11,315 nt of DNA from Thermoleophilia bacterium (GCA_017882555.1 JADGPH010000138.1:1-11315); one strand, 5' to 3'; numbered from the stretch's first letter, positions 1-7,080 are shown. The notes: generated by a model from the sequence alone, not told the origin. A program made the numbers and translations.

Positions 1-510
1 AACGGCCGGGTTTTCGAGGCGGTGGCCGCGCGGCTGGGGCAGCGGGCCGCCTGCGACCTCTATCACTCCGCGCTCGAGGTGTGCGTGCCCGAGGGGCGCT
101 TCGTCATCGAAATGACGCCGGTCCTGCGGGCCGACGGCGCGCAACGTGGCGTTGTCGCCGAAGGTGCCGTCGGGGGACGTTGGGCGCGCGGCTTACGGAT
201 CTTCCGATACGAGGTGCGTCGCTGGCGGGACGGGATCATCCCGGACGTCGCTGAGGCGGTCGAAAGTCCGCGGCAACTCAGTGGCGATCGCGGCCGTGCA
301 CAGCGCCTGCTCGAGCTGGTGGCGCAGGTGCCGACGCCGGTGTGGGGACGTGATGAGCTGCATGCGGGCGAGATGTGGAACTCGAACTCGCTGACCTCGT
401 GGCTCCTCGCGAGCACCGGCCTGGACAGCGACTCGATCCAACCGCCTGCCGGGGGCCGCGCTCCCGGCTGGAGCGCCGGCCGTGTGGTCGCGCTACGGGC
501 GGTCCGGTAG
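1..510 (+). CDS. Conserved protein of unknown function, 3' part (5' end outside window)
   Basis: The reading frame is open from the first base, so the gene begins outside the window; an in-frame GTG at 22 is only an internal candidate. The visible 169 residues have strong GC bias at the third codon position. Features seen: DLYHSALEV near residues 19-27, a VIEMTPV stretch near 36-42, a FRYEVRRWRDG block, VPTPVWGRDE, then EMWNSNSLTSWLLA and a Pro/Gly-rich GGRAPGW near the C-terminus. The order His, then Glu, then a nucleophile-like turn before a helix resembles circularly permuted NlpC/P60 (papain-like) folds. However, the position where a catalytic Cys would be expected reads NSNS, so either the nucleophile is Ser or the resemblance is misleading. 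No signal peptide or membrane segment is visible in this part. It is probably terminated by the hairpin at 550-576. It is very likely a real gene, with function unknown. Confidence 0.75.
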   Translation, partial: NGRVFEAVAARLGQRAACDLYHSALEVCVPEGRFVIEMTPVLRADGAQRGVVAEGAVGGRWARGLRIFRYEVRRWRDGIIPDVAEAVESPRQLSGDRGRAQRLLELVAQVPTPVWGRDELHAGEMWNSNSLTSWLLASTGLDSDSIQPPAGGRAPGWSAGRVVALRAVR

Positions 511-549
511 GGACAAGACGGCCTATCAACTGGGGCGTTCCCACGATGT

Positions 550-576
550 GCGCGGCAGGATTCGATCCTGCCGCGC
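550..576. terminator. Strong GC-rich hairpin between convergent genes
   Basis: The arms CGCGGCAGGA (551-560) and TCCTGCCGCG (566-575) are perfectly complementary, and one more G-C pair (550/576) extends the stem. The loop is TTCGA. The hairpin lies 40 bases after the stop of the left-edge gene and about 78 bases beyond the stop of the converging LiaF-like gene. There is no immediate T-run, though GCTTTTGG follows 16 bases later on the plus strand. U-less hairpin terminators of this kind are common in high-GC actinobacteria. A bidirectional terminator is the simplest reading. Confidence 0.6.
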
Positions 577-653
577 GTTGACTGCGGAGGGTGCTTTTGG
601 TGGGGTGATGCGGGCGACCCCGACCCGCCGCGTGGGGTATTTCGATGCGTGCG

Positions 654-962
654 CTACGCCTCGTGCGTGACCCGGATGTCTCCAATTAGCGTGCACCCAA
701 GCACGGTGATCTCCGGTCCGTCGCCCGTCGCTGCGTCCATCTCGCGGCGACCGATGAGGCTGCCTCCCACCAACCGTACGCGCGCACCTGGGGACACCCG
801 GACGGTCGTCCTGCCGATGAGCGCGTAAGCCCGAATCGTCGCGCCCTCACCCGGAGGGGCCGTGGCATCGATCGTGGCGCGACCCAGGACGCTGAAATGC
901 GACTGCGACGTCCACCCTTCCGGGAGGACCAGGTCCTGGCGGCCGATCAACGAGAACAGCAT
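654..962 (-). CDS. Stand-alone LiaF C-terminal-like (DUF2154-type) beta-repeat protein
   Basis: The product is a 102-residue protein built almost entirely from a beta-strand repeat: LIGR or a variant occurs near residues 5, 25 (VLGR), 48, 69 and 92 (LIGD), a period of 20-23. Strand-turn units such as RATIDA, TTVRVSPGARVRLVGG and PEITVLGCTLIGDIRV lie between them. This pattern matches the C-terminal domain of LiaF and related cell-wall-active-antibiotic response proteins, which in other genes follows N-terminal membrane helices or a DUF1707 domain. Here there is no membrane segment or signal peptide, so the domain stands alone and is presumably cytoplasmic. In LiaF the domain takes part in sensing envelope stress with a two-component kinase; no such partner is in view, so the role here is unknown. 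The start ATG at 962 has no Shine-Dalgarno sequence but sits 7 bases after a -10-like TATTGT. Confidence 0.75.
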   Translation of the reverse strand: MLFSLIGRQDLVLPEGWTSQSHFSVLGRATIDATAPPGEGATIRAYALIGRTTVRVSPGARVRLVGGSLIGRREMDAATGDGPEITVLGCTLIGDIRVTHEA

Positions 963-969
963 GGTATCG

Positions 970-999
970 ACAATAGATTGCGCGCCGCTGCACGTGCAA
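970..999 (-). promoter_or_regulatory. Candidate promoter of the LiaF-like gene (possibly leaderless)
   Basis: On the minus strand TTGCAC (999-994) is followed after 18 bases by TATTGT (975-970), a fair match to housekeeping-sigma -35 and -10 hexamers. The ATG at 962 begins 7 bases after the -10 element, where transcription would start, and no ribosome binding site lies between. This suggests a leaderless mRNA, which is common in actinobacteria. The inference rests on sequence motifs only. Confidence 0.4.
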
Positions 1000-1083
1000 G
1001 AGCCCGACAGGTTGTCCGACCGCGGGACCCGTCATCGATCGTGCTCGGTGCGTACTAAGGTGTCACAGGCCCCGAGCGCGAGC

Positions 1084-1090
1084 AAAGGAG
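1084..1090 (+). promoter_or_regulatory. Ribosome binding site AAAGGAG setting the lipoprotein start
   Basis: AAAGGAG lies 8 bases before ATG 1099. It fixes the start at the signal peptide rather than at the GTG/ATG codons further upstream in the same frame. Confidence 0.8.
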
Positions 1091-1098
1091 TACACGCC

Positions 1099-1710
1099 AT
1101 GTGTCGATCGTTTGCTGCACGCCTCGCAGGAGCGCTCTGCCTTGTGGCGATGGCGGGACTTGCTCTGCTGTTGTCCGCCTGCGGGGGGTCGAGCCACTCA
1201 TCGAGCTCGAGCACCTCCACGAGCAATGGCACGACAACCAGCTCCGCATCGGGTACCTCCACGGCACCCGCGAACTCGGGTGGCACCGCGGCCACACCTG
1301 CGTGTACGACCTCGGGGCTTGCGGTCCGCCTGAATACCAATGGCGGCGGTGCCGCCGGCAGCGTCTATTACGCCCTCAACTTCACCAACCACTCAGGGCA
1401 TCGGTGCACCGTGTCCGGTTATCCGGGCGTCTCTGGAGTCACCGCCTTGGGCAGTCAGCTCGGGAGCGCGGCGTCCCGGAACACCACCTCCTCGCCTCAG
1501 ACGGTCACCCTCGCCAACGGCGCCACAGCCTCCGCAACGCTGCAAATCACCGATGTCGGCGCCTTCACGGCCACAACCTGCCGGCCGACGAAGGCCGCCG
1601 GTCTACGCGTGTACGCGCCGGGTCACACGACGTCGAACCTGATCACGTTCTCGTTCACGGCCTGCGCAAAGTCCGGGCCGGTTTACTTGTATGTGTCGGC
1701 CGTGAAGTAG
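1099..1710 (+). CDS. DUF4232 domain-containing lipoprotein
   Basis: The product is a 203-residue secreted lipoprotein. The start at ATG 1099 is chosen because AAAGGAG at 1084-1090 lies 8 bases upstream and a lipoprotein signal follows directly; the frame stays open further upstream but that part is not protein-like. Residues 8-27 form the hydrophobic signal ending in the lipobox LLSAC, with Cys28 as the lipidated residue. Residues 31-66 are a Ser/Thr/Gly/Ala-rich linker typical of surface lipoproteins. Residues 69-203 match DUF4232: a first Cys (C69), a YALNFTNHSG strand, then RCTVSGYPGVSG with C103, and two further Cys (TTCRP, TACAK), suggesting two disulfides in an Ig-like beta fold. DUF4232 proteins are abundant in actinobacteria and their function is not established. 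The gene is divergent from the LiaF-like gene across a 136-base region and appears to be transcribed alone. Confidence 0.9.
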   Translation: MCRSFAARLAGALCLVAMAGLALLLSACGGSSHSSSSSTSTSNGTTTSSASGTSTAPANSGGTAATPACTTSGLAVRLNTNGGGAAGSVYYALNFTNHSGHRCTVSGYPGVSGVTALGSQLGSAASRNTTSSPQTVTLANGATASATLQITDVGAFTATTCRPTKAAGLRVYAPGHTTSNLITFSFTACAKSGPVYLYVSAVK

Positions 1711-2198
1711 CTCGAGCGTTCGACGTCGAAATGACGCTGGCGTGGTGCCCTCTGGGCCCGACATCACGCCACCGAATCTTGGCCGCACGGCCCATGGTTG
1801 GGCTCGGTTGGGTTCTCCGGCCCGCCAGCATCCAAATCAGCGCAGCCTGGAACATCGACGCTGCCTTACCAAGGGCCACTCGCGGGATGCCGTGAGCGTA
1901 GCTGCGGGGCGCGTGGCGACACGAGGGGGTTGGAGGCGATCGCTGAGAGTGAGAACGGTATGGAATTGGGGTTTGGCGGCCTTTGGCCTGTCGGCGTTGC
2001 CCGTAGAAGGTCGAGCGATCGAGCCTCGTCGCCTGCGATGTGAGAAGCCCTACTGGGCTGGTGGTGACCAGGTCCACTGGCGGCGCTCGCGATTGCTGCT
2101 GGTGCACTCCACAAGGGATCGTGAGGGCTGAAGGGCCGACACGTGGGGGCCTTTCCGTCGGCAATCTGGTGGCCGAAACGATCCAATCCGAGCGCGGG
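1711..2198. other. Gene-poor interval
   Basis: About 490 bases lie between the lipoprotein stop and the end of the hydrolase gene, with no recognisable gene. Open frames on both strands lack codon bias, starts with ribosome binding sites and known motifs. A 12-base perfect palindrome (TTCGACGTCGAA, 1719-1730) sits just after the lipoprotein stop; it is too short to call a terminator with confidence. No tRNA or repeat is seen. Confidence 0.5.
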
Positions 2199-3089
2199 TC
2201 ACGGATTGCTGAGAATCAGCTCCACCCTGTTGACGACGAGTGAGATATGGCCCTCGTCGGGCACGAAGACAGCGCGGCATCCGGGCACCGATGCGGCGAT
2301 CCAGCTGCCCATCGCCGGTGGCGCATCAGTGTCCCGTTCTCCGTGCCAGAGATGCACGGGGATGCCGATGGCTCGGGGGTCGAAATCCCAGGAACTCGCC
2401 AAGAGCGCAGCGTCCAACTGGGCGCCACGCGGTCCTCGACGGAAGGCCTCGAGCACCGCGTCCACGTAGGCGGACGCCACCCCGGGAGTACGCAGGACAT
2501 CGCGATCCGCCGGCGGGAGAGCGGACATCGACCTCTCAAGGAACTTCTCTGGATTCCGGCGTGCCCCGAACGCCATGAGTCGGTCGAACATCCTGCCGAT
2601 CTCCGGTCGGTCCCGGTTGAGCGTGAAGAAGCGGAGCGTCTCCGGACTCATCCCCTCGACAAGTCCGGGCACGTCATGGGGTCCCAGGGCGCTGGCAACG
2701 ACCGCCGAGATGACCCGATCGGGGATGAGAGCTGCACAGGCCAGAGCGTACGGCGCGCCACCGGACCATCCGAGGACCTCGAACCGGTCAATGCCGAGAT
2801 GGTCGGCCACCGCGGTAACGTCGTTGGGCCAGTCGGCGATCCGGCGACCGGGCTTGAACGTTGACAAACCGCAACCCGGTCGATCGATCGCGATGATGCG
2901 GGCACCGGCGCGCCGGACGACCTCGTCGTCGTTGAACATGCAGAAGTCGAGGCGGGAGCTGGGGACGCCGTGGAAGTAGAAGATCGGCCGGCCATCGACG
3001 GCGCCATACTGGTCGTATCCGACACATCTGCCGTCGCTGAGCCCAACCTGTTCACTTGCGTCCTCACTGCGTCGCTCGAACCGCTTCAC
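2199..3089 (-). CDS. Alpha/beta hydrolase (serine hydrolase fold)
   Basis: The product is a 296-residue alpha/beta-hydrolase-fold enzyme, predicted cytoplasmic since no signal peptide is visible. Motifs in order: the oxyanion-hole HGVP at residues 40-43; AIDRPGCGLS near 67-76, the usual strand-4 region; the nucleophile elbow GWSGG at 107-111 with Ser109; WHGERDTDAP near 248-257 carrying the likely acid Asp253; and DEGHISL with catalytic His281 near the C-terminus. The triad is therefore complete and the length is normal. The variable cap region (about 150-230) gives no clue to substrate: esterase, epoxide hydrolase, haloperoxidase-like or C-C hydrolase activities are all possible. The start is GTG at 3089, preceded on the minus strand by a GGGGAGA stretch about 11 bases upstream. 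The gene stands alone between two gene-poor stretches, so context adds nothing. Confidence 0.92.
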   Translation of the reverse strand: MKRFERRSEDASEQVGLSDGRCVGYDQYGAVDGRPIFYFHGVPSSRLDFCMFNDDEVVRRAGARIIAIDRPGCGLSTFKPGRRIADWPNDVTAVADHLGIDRFEVLGWSGGAPYALACAALIPDRVISAVVASALGPHDVPGLVEGMSPETLRFFTLNRDRPEIGRMFDRLMAFGARRNPEKFLERSMSALPPADRDVLRTPGVASAYVDAVLEAFRRGPRGAQLDAALLASSWDFDPRAIGIPVHLWHGERDTDAPPAMGSWIAASVPGCRAVFVPDEGHISLVVNRVELILSNP

Positions 3090-4186
3090 CGGCGTGCGTC
3101 TCCCCGGTCAGATGGTCGACAGGCGCAATACGACCGACGTCGCCAACCCGTGGCACTGATCGTGCGGGTCGGGCATTGCAGGACCCGTTCGTTGTGCGTG
3201 CGAATGGTGCTGCGCGACGACGCGATGCCGGTTCGTGTGCAAGGGCCCCCACATCTCATCACTGCGGCTGGCTGGACGTGGCCGTGCCACCGAGCAAGAT
3301 GATAGAGCTGATGCGGTCGGAAACGTCACAGAGTCGCTGGTGAAGGCGAATGCGGTCGAGACAACCGTCTCGGCGAACCACCTCAGCCGGATCAACCCAA
3401 ATAGAGGGCGAATCACGAGACTCAAACTGATCGGATCAGCGGGATGTTGTGTTCCGCCCCCAAGTGTCCTGGGATTTGACGGGAACATACGCGGCTCGGG
3501 AGCTCGGATGGGTGAGTCCTTCGATCGGCCGAGCCTCACCCAAGGCTCGTTGGATCCCGCGCTGCGTTGCGGCTTCAGGTTGCCGGTTGCGCGGCTCGAA
3601 GATCCGGGTCGTCTCTCGTTCAGATCCGCCTTGCGTGCCATTGAGCCCGGCCTGTCGCCGTCCAGAGCACCCTGTCGGGGGCGGCTGTTGTTGCAGGACT
3701 GACATAGATTGATCCCCATGTTGTGGAGCGATGGCTCGGTTTCGGTGGAAAACCCCCGCTTTGTGTGACTTCTGCAACATTTCTCAGGCGTTTGTCAACG
3801 TCTTGTCACCTCACGGTTCGTCCCGACATCGTTCCCGTTCCAGGCTGACCGCGCCGATTGCAGTTCTCGCGATCTCATACCGAGAGCCCCACCGGGAGCA
3901 CGGCCGATCCATTAGGGCGGTCGCCGGAGGGGTGCGGGGCGCGTGCGGGCACGCCCGGTTGGCGCTCCGCCCCAGGTTCACTCGAACACCGGTGCACTCG
4001 ATGTGTCTGTGGGCTGTCGTCCGCGCTCAAGCGGTCCCGCTCATCCGGGGTTGTCGCTAGGTGAACGACGGCTCGCAGCGATCGCGTCGCGAGGTCACCA
4101 CCCACACGCGTCGCTGAGGTCGCCTCACACTCGTCGACGTGCCGGGGGTCTCGCGGCGACGTGTGGCGCGCGGAAGGCGTCGCACG
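3090..4186. other. 1.1-kb stretch without a convincing gene
   Basis: No open frame here shows sustained codon bias, a ribosome binding site and recognisable protein features together. The best candidate is plus-strand 3235-3702 (155 codons, GTG start), where residues around EQDDRADAVGNV through HLSRINPNRGRI look mildly protein-like, but its third-position GC is much lower than in neighbouring genes. A minus-strand frame across 3108-3719 overlaps it and is equally unconvincing. The stretch looks somewhat less GC-rich than its surroundings in 3300-3440 and 3720-3800. It may be decayed or acquired sequence; no transposase, integrase, tRNA, terminal inverted repeats or CRISPR repeats were found by eye. 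Confidence 0.5.
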
Positions 4187-5088
4187 CTAGCCGGTGATGC
4201 GTCGATAGATGTAGAGATTCGCAAAGACCGATCCACCAGCGTGTGGTGGGTTGGTGTATTGGGCCCACGCGACTCGCACAAACGTCTGATTGAAGGTCTG
4301 CATAAGCGCTTGCGACCATGGGATGTAGTCCGAGAACGGGACGGTCATGACGACGTAGTCAGCTCTTGCAAGCCACGCTGCCCACTTGTTGGTGAACGTA
4401 GGCGAGAGGGGATTCGCCGGGGTCGACACATGGGGTTGGTTGCCGTCGTCATCGGTGAGGTACATTCCGAACGGGTCCACGACGACGGGACAGCCGGGTT
4501 TCGACGACGAGAAGCGGTCCGACAGCAACAGACTCAGGGGGTAGTCGCCGATGACGCACGCGCCCTGGGGAATCGCGCCCTGGATCGCCGGTCGCGGGTC
4601 GAATGCTCTGGAGAACTGGAGGTCGATCGCACCGGTGACCTTGGGAACAAATAGTGCAATCGCCAGGACGCCGACGGCCGCACCGGCAACTCCGAGCGCT
4701 GCCGGGAGTGGCAGTGACCCGAGGGCGTTCCCACGGGTGTGGCGCCCGATCCACGTGAGCGCGCGGCCGACGCAGATGCCGATCACCGGGGCAATGAGTG
4801 CGGCGGGAAAGTAGGCGTAGTGGGTGGAATAGTTCGGGGTCGGCATCGCGATCATACCGACAAATGCGGTCACCCCGAGCAGCAGCACCAACCAGTCGGC
4901 CGCGCTGCGCGCGCGCCACTTGAGTCCGAACACCGCACCGACCAGCGCGGCGTCAGGAGCGCGTCGAGTCGCTCCCAACGGGCGGAGATCACCTGGCCGA
5001 ACGCCGGGGTCGTGTGATCGGTGGTGTGCACGTCTGCAGCGGACTCCATGGCGGTGAGTGAGGCAGTCCCGAGCGTCTCGTGAGCCGG
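4187..5088 (-). pseudogene. 5'-truncated, frameshifted GT-C type membrane glycosyltransferase remnant
   Basis: From about 4950 down to 4187 the frame encodes the C-terminal part of a multi-pass, polyprenyl-phosphate-sugar-dependent mannosyl/arabinosyltransferase-like protein (GT-C, ArnT/PMT-like). It has helices around LVLLLGVTAFVGMIAM, YFPAALIAPVIGICVG and AALGVAGAAVGVLAIAL, then an extracytoplasmic C-terminal domain with PQGACVIGDYPLSLLL, GCPVVVDPFGMYL, ADYVVMTVPFSDYIPW and a final LYIYRR. Upstream of about 4953 that frame stops looking like protein, but the neighbouring frame (5088 to about 4953) reads HETLGTASLTAMES, FGQVISARWERLDALLT with very high third-position GC. One extra base at about 4950-4953 would join the two as LDALLTAALVGAVFGLKW. 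The joined frame meets a TGA at 5091-5089, and no membrane helices or catalytic N-terminal loop are found beyond it, so most of the protein is missing. It is most likely a decayed gene; the frameshift alone could be a sequencing error, the truncation less easily. Confidence 0.75.
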
Positions 5089-5091
5089 TCA

Positions 5092-5432
5092 TACGGATTT
5101 CGACTCGTGGTGGTGTCCCTCCTGTGATTTCCGTGCCCTGCCGCGGCTCTGGGCTTGGGTGGATTCGCGCTCGGATGCGGCCCGGACACTCCGGTCGTCC
5201 GGGTGTCGGTACCGGGTACGGGCTCCGCGCTCGGGATCGGAGGTGACCACCGGGGCGATTCCGGGGCGGGGCACGGGGAACGGTCGCAGTTTCCGACACC
5301 GCCGACCATGATGGGGGAGGGAACGCGCGCCGCGCGCCGCATTGAGCTCATACGCGGGCGGGCGACACACATTGGCCGGTCGAACACCAGCCGTCCGTTC
5401 TGGGATAGGTAAGTCGGGTCCGCTTCCTCCGG
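5092..5432. other. Intergenic region upstream of AI-2E family gene
   Basis: About 340 bases lie between the broken glycosyltransferase and the transporter promoter. Frames on either strand are Pro/Arg-rich translations without motifs. Very GC-rich alternating tracts (GCGCGC runs near 5326-5340) are present. A minus-strand AGGAGGG near 5115-5125 resembles a ribosome binding site but no start codon lies at usable distance. Confidence 0.45.
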
Positions 5433-5438
5433 TACGAT
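5433..5438 (+). promoter_or_regulatory. Candidate -10 element (TACGAT) directly before the AI-2E family gene
   Basis: TACGAT matches the TAnnnT -10 pattern and ends 5 bases before the ATG at 5444. No Shine-Dalgarno sequence precedes that ATG, so transcription starting at or next to the start codon would give a leaderless mRNA. No good -35 hexamer is visible at 16-19 bases upstream, so the call is tentative. Confidence 0.35.
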
Positions 5439-5443
5439 TGGGC

Positions 5444-6568
5444 ATGGACATGAACGAACGCGAGCCAACGCCGCCGTGGGCGATCGTTCTGGTTGTCGTC
5501 GCAGCCCTGGTTGCGGTCTGGATCATCGGCCAAACGCTGGGCAGTGTGATCTTGTTGTTCGCGCTGTCGGTCGTCCTGGCGATGCTGCTCAACCCGGCCG
5601 TCCGACTGTTGCGCAACCTTGGGCTCAGCCGTGGGTGGGCAGTGCTCTTACTGCTCGTGCTGGTCGTCGGGGCTGTTGCAGGCGCCGTCGCGCTGGTTAT
5701 CAATCCGGTTCGCAACGAAGTGCAGGTCATTCAGCACAACCTGCCGGCCTACAGCCATCAGGCCACACTGCGCGTCGACAGCGTGCAGCGCTTCTTCGAC
5801 AGTCACGGCATTAAGTTCAATGTCCACCAGCGTCTGAACCAGGGGGTCGTCGGATTGCAGCATTGGATCGGGCGCCTGTCGAACAACCTGCTCTCGTACA
5901 GCTTGAGTGTGCTGACGTTCCTGGTGTCGCTGATCGTCGTGCTTGTGTCGACGATCTACATGCTGTTGGACGCATCGCGGATCGCCCAGTTTGCCGAGCG
6001 GTTGGGCGGGCCGCCGGCCGGTGCGCTGTTGCGCCGCACCGAGCACACACTGGTGCAGTACATCAAGGCTCAAGTCCTTATCTCGCTGATTATCGGCGTC
6101 TCTTCGGGCGTGGCCATGTTGCTGCTGGGCGTGTCGGGCATCTTTCCACCGGGGGAGACCTTTGCAGTGGTCTTTGGGGCGTGGGTCTTCGTGGCCGAAT
6201 TCATCCCGTATGTCGGTCCGATTCTAGGTGCGCTGCCGCCCATTCTGCTGGCGCTCGTGACATCTCCGGTCGCCGTGATCGCGGTGATCATCACCTTTGT
6301 CGTGATCCAGCAGCTCGAAGGCCACGTTGTCGTGCCCAACATCATGGGCACTGCCGTCGGCGTGCACCCGCTGGTCGTGATCTTCGGCCTGTTGATCGGC
6401 GAACAGATCGCGGGCGTCCCCGGCGTGCTGCTCTCGATCCCCATGGTCGTGATTATCAAGGAACTCGTGACCTTCGCAGCCGATTATCTGGCCCCTGACA
6501 CCCCAGATCCCATCGAGCCCGCCAACGAGACTCGCCCGACCTCGCCGAAAGAGTTCGCACAGCACTGA
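5444..6568 (+). CDS. AI-2E family transporter (PF01594-type membrane protein)
   Basis: The product is a 374-residue integral membrane protein of the AI-2E/PerM family, whose members include the autoinducer-2 exporter TqsA and Na+/H+ antiporter-like proteins; substrate cannot be told from sequence. The order is a short charged N-terminus (MNEREP), paired helices at about 11-50 (AIVLVVVAALVAVWIIG, VILLFALSVVLAMLL), a positively charged turn (RLLRNLGLSRGW), a third helix, and a hydrophilic region of about 70 residues (EVQVIQHNLPAY onward). Then follow helices including VLTFLVSLIVVLVSTIYM, SLIIGVSSGVAMLLLGVSGI and AVVFGAWVFVAEFIPYVG. The family signature near the C-terminus is FGLLIGEQIAGVPGVLL plus SIPMVVIIKEL. 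Full length is normal. ATG 5444 is chosen because the sequence between 5342 and 5444 in the same frame is not protein-like and a -10 box lies at 5433; ATG 5450 is an alternative. A small membrane-protein gene follows after 72 bases. Confidence 0.92.
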   Translation: MDMNEREPTPPWAIVLVVVAALVAVWIIGQTLGSVILLFALSVVLAMLLNPAVRLLRNLGLSRGWAVLLLLVLVVGAVAGAVALVINPVRNEVQVIQHNLPAYSHQATLRVDSVQRFFDSHGIKFNVHQRLNQGVVGLQHWIGRLSNNLLSYSLSVLTFLVSLIVVLVSTIYMLLDASRIAQFAERLGGPPAGALLRRTEHTLVQYIKAQVLISLIIGVSSGVAMLLLGVSGIFPPGETFAVVFGAWVFVAEFIPYVGPILGALPPILLALVTSPVAVIAVIITFVVIQQLEGHVVVPNIMGTAVGVHPLVVIFGLLIGEQIAGVPGVLLSIPMVVIIKELVTFAADYLAPDTPDPIEPANETRPTSPKEFAQH

Positions 6569-6640
6569 TCTCAGGTGTTTCTCAGTGAATGCGTCCACAG
6601 TTGGTGGTGACGGCGTGACACCACGTGGAGGGCAGGGCGT

Positions 6641-7009
6641 ATGGCTTGGGAGCAACAGCGCCGCCAGCGGGCGGCGAAGGCCGATGAAACGCAGATCATC
6701 CAACCTGACACGGCGGTCAGCGCCGGCGACGGGACTCCCCCGACCGGCGGCCCATCGCAGACTCGGGGCACGCCCCGGTGGGTTGGGTGGGGTCAGCAGT
6801 TCGGATGGATCATGGCGGTCGCGATCGCGGTGATCGCATTGCTCTTCTCGGTGTTGGCGTTCGCGCAATCCGGGCGCGGTCGGTCGGCCGGGTTTGGCGG
6901 CCGTGCGGGCCACTTCGCTCCATATGGCCGGCCCGGCGGTGGGTTTGGCGGCGGCTCGCCTGGAAACCCCGGCGTCGCTGTGCCCCCGCACCTCGGGTCG
7001 ATGCGCTAG
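6641..7009 (+). CDS. Small single-pass membrane protein with Gly-rich tail
   Basis: This is a 122-residue protein not recognised as a named family. The start ATG 6641 has an excellent ribosome binding site, GGAGGG at 6627-6632, 8 bases upstream. The N-terminal half is hydrophilic and Gln/Arg/Pro-rich (MAWEQQRRQRAAKADETQ), and probably disordered. One hydrophobic helix follows at about residues 54-77 (FGWIMAVAIAVIALLFSVLA). The tail is Gly/Arg/Pro-rich with GFGG-type repeats (GRGRSAGFGGRAGHF, PGGGFGGGSPG). Topology is probably N-inside, tail outside. It lies 72 bases after the AI-2E family gene on the same strand and may be co-transcribed. Its gene ends facing the copper operon, with a hairpin between. 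Function unknown. Confidence 0.75.
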   Translation: MAWEQQRRQRAAKADETQIIQPDTAVSAGDGTPPTGGPSQTRGTPRWVGWGQQFGWIMAVAIAVIALLFSVLAFAQSGRGRSAGFGGRAGHFAPYGRPGGGFGGGSPGNPGVAVPPHLGSMR

Positions 7010-7028
7010 CCCAACAGGACAGGTGAGT

Positions 7029-7080
7029 GCGACGAGCCCGGGTGGTCCACGTGGGATGGCTGACCGCCCCGGCTCGCCGC
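7029..7080. terminator. Imperfect long hairpin between convergent transcription units
   Basis: The arms 7029-7042 and 7068-7080 pair over 12-13 base pairs with one A/C mismatch (7032/7077) and one bulged C (7039), closing a loop of about 25 bases. The hairpin fills the short space between the stop of the small membrane-protein gene (7009) and the stop of the CopC-CopD gene (7081), so it could end transcription from both sides. There is no T-run. The call depends on position and base pairing only. Confidence 0.45.

Noticed and set aside
500..585. tRNA-like T-arm (GCAGG-ATTCGAT-CCTGC) inside the hairpin at 550-576
   Set aside because: The TTCGA is shifted by one base relative to a true T-loop, and no acceptor, D-arm or anticodon arm can be formed around it; a plain hairpin explains it.
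862..1098. N-terminal extension of the DUF4232 lipoprotein frame back to 862
   Set aside because: The extension would put 79 non-protein-like residues before a perfect lipoprotein signal peptide; AAAGGAG directly before ATG 1099 fixes the start.
1101..1895. 264-codon plus-strand frame overlapping the lipoprotein gene
   Set aside because: It is an out-of-frame shadow of the lipoprotein gene, with Arg/His-rich translation, no motif and no ribosome binding site.
3108..3719. 203-codon minus-strand frame in the gene-poor stretch
   Set aside because: Poor codon bias, no ribosome binding site and no recognisable motif; overlaps an equally weak plus-strand frame.
4060..4180. Imperfect short repeats (GCGTCGC-AGGTC type) near 4084 and 4110
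   Set aside because: Only two imperfect copies in GC-rich DNA; no regular spacing as in CRISPR or iteron arrays.
5092..5299. N-terminal part of a 370-codon minus-strand frame as a genuine start of the glycosyltransferase
   Set aside because: The translation upstream of about 4950 is Arg/Pro-rich with no membrane helices, while a different frame there carries the coding signal; this indicates a frameshifted remnant, not an intact gene.
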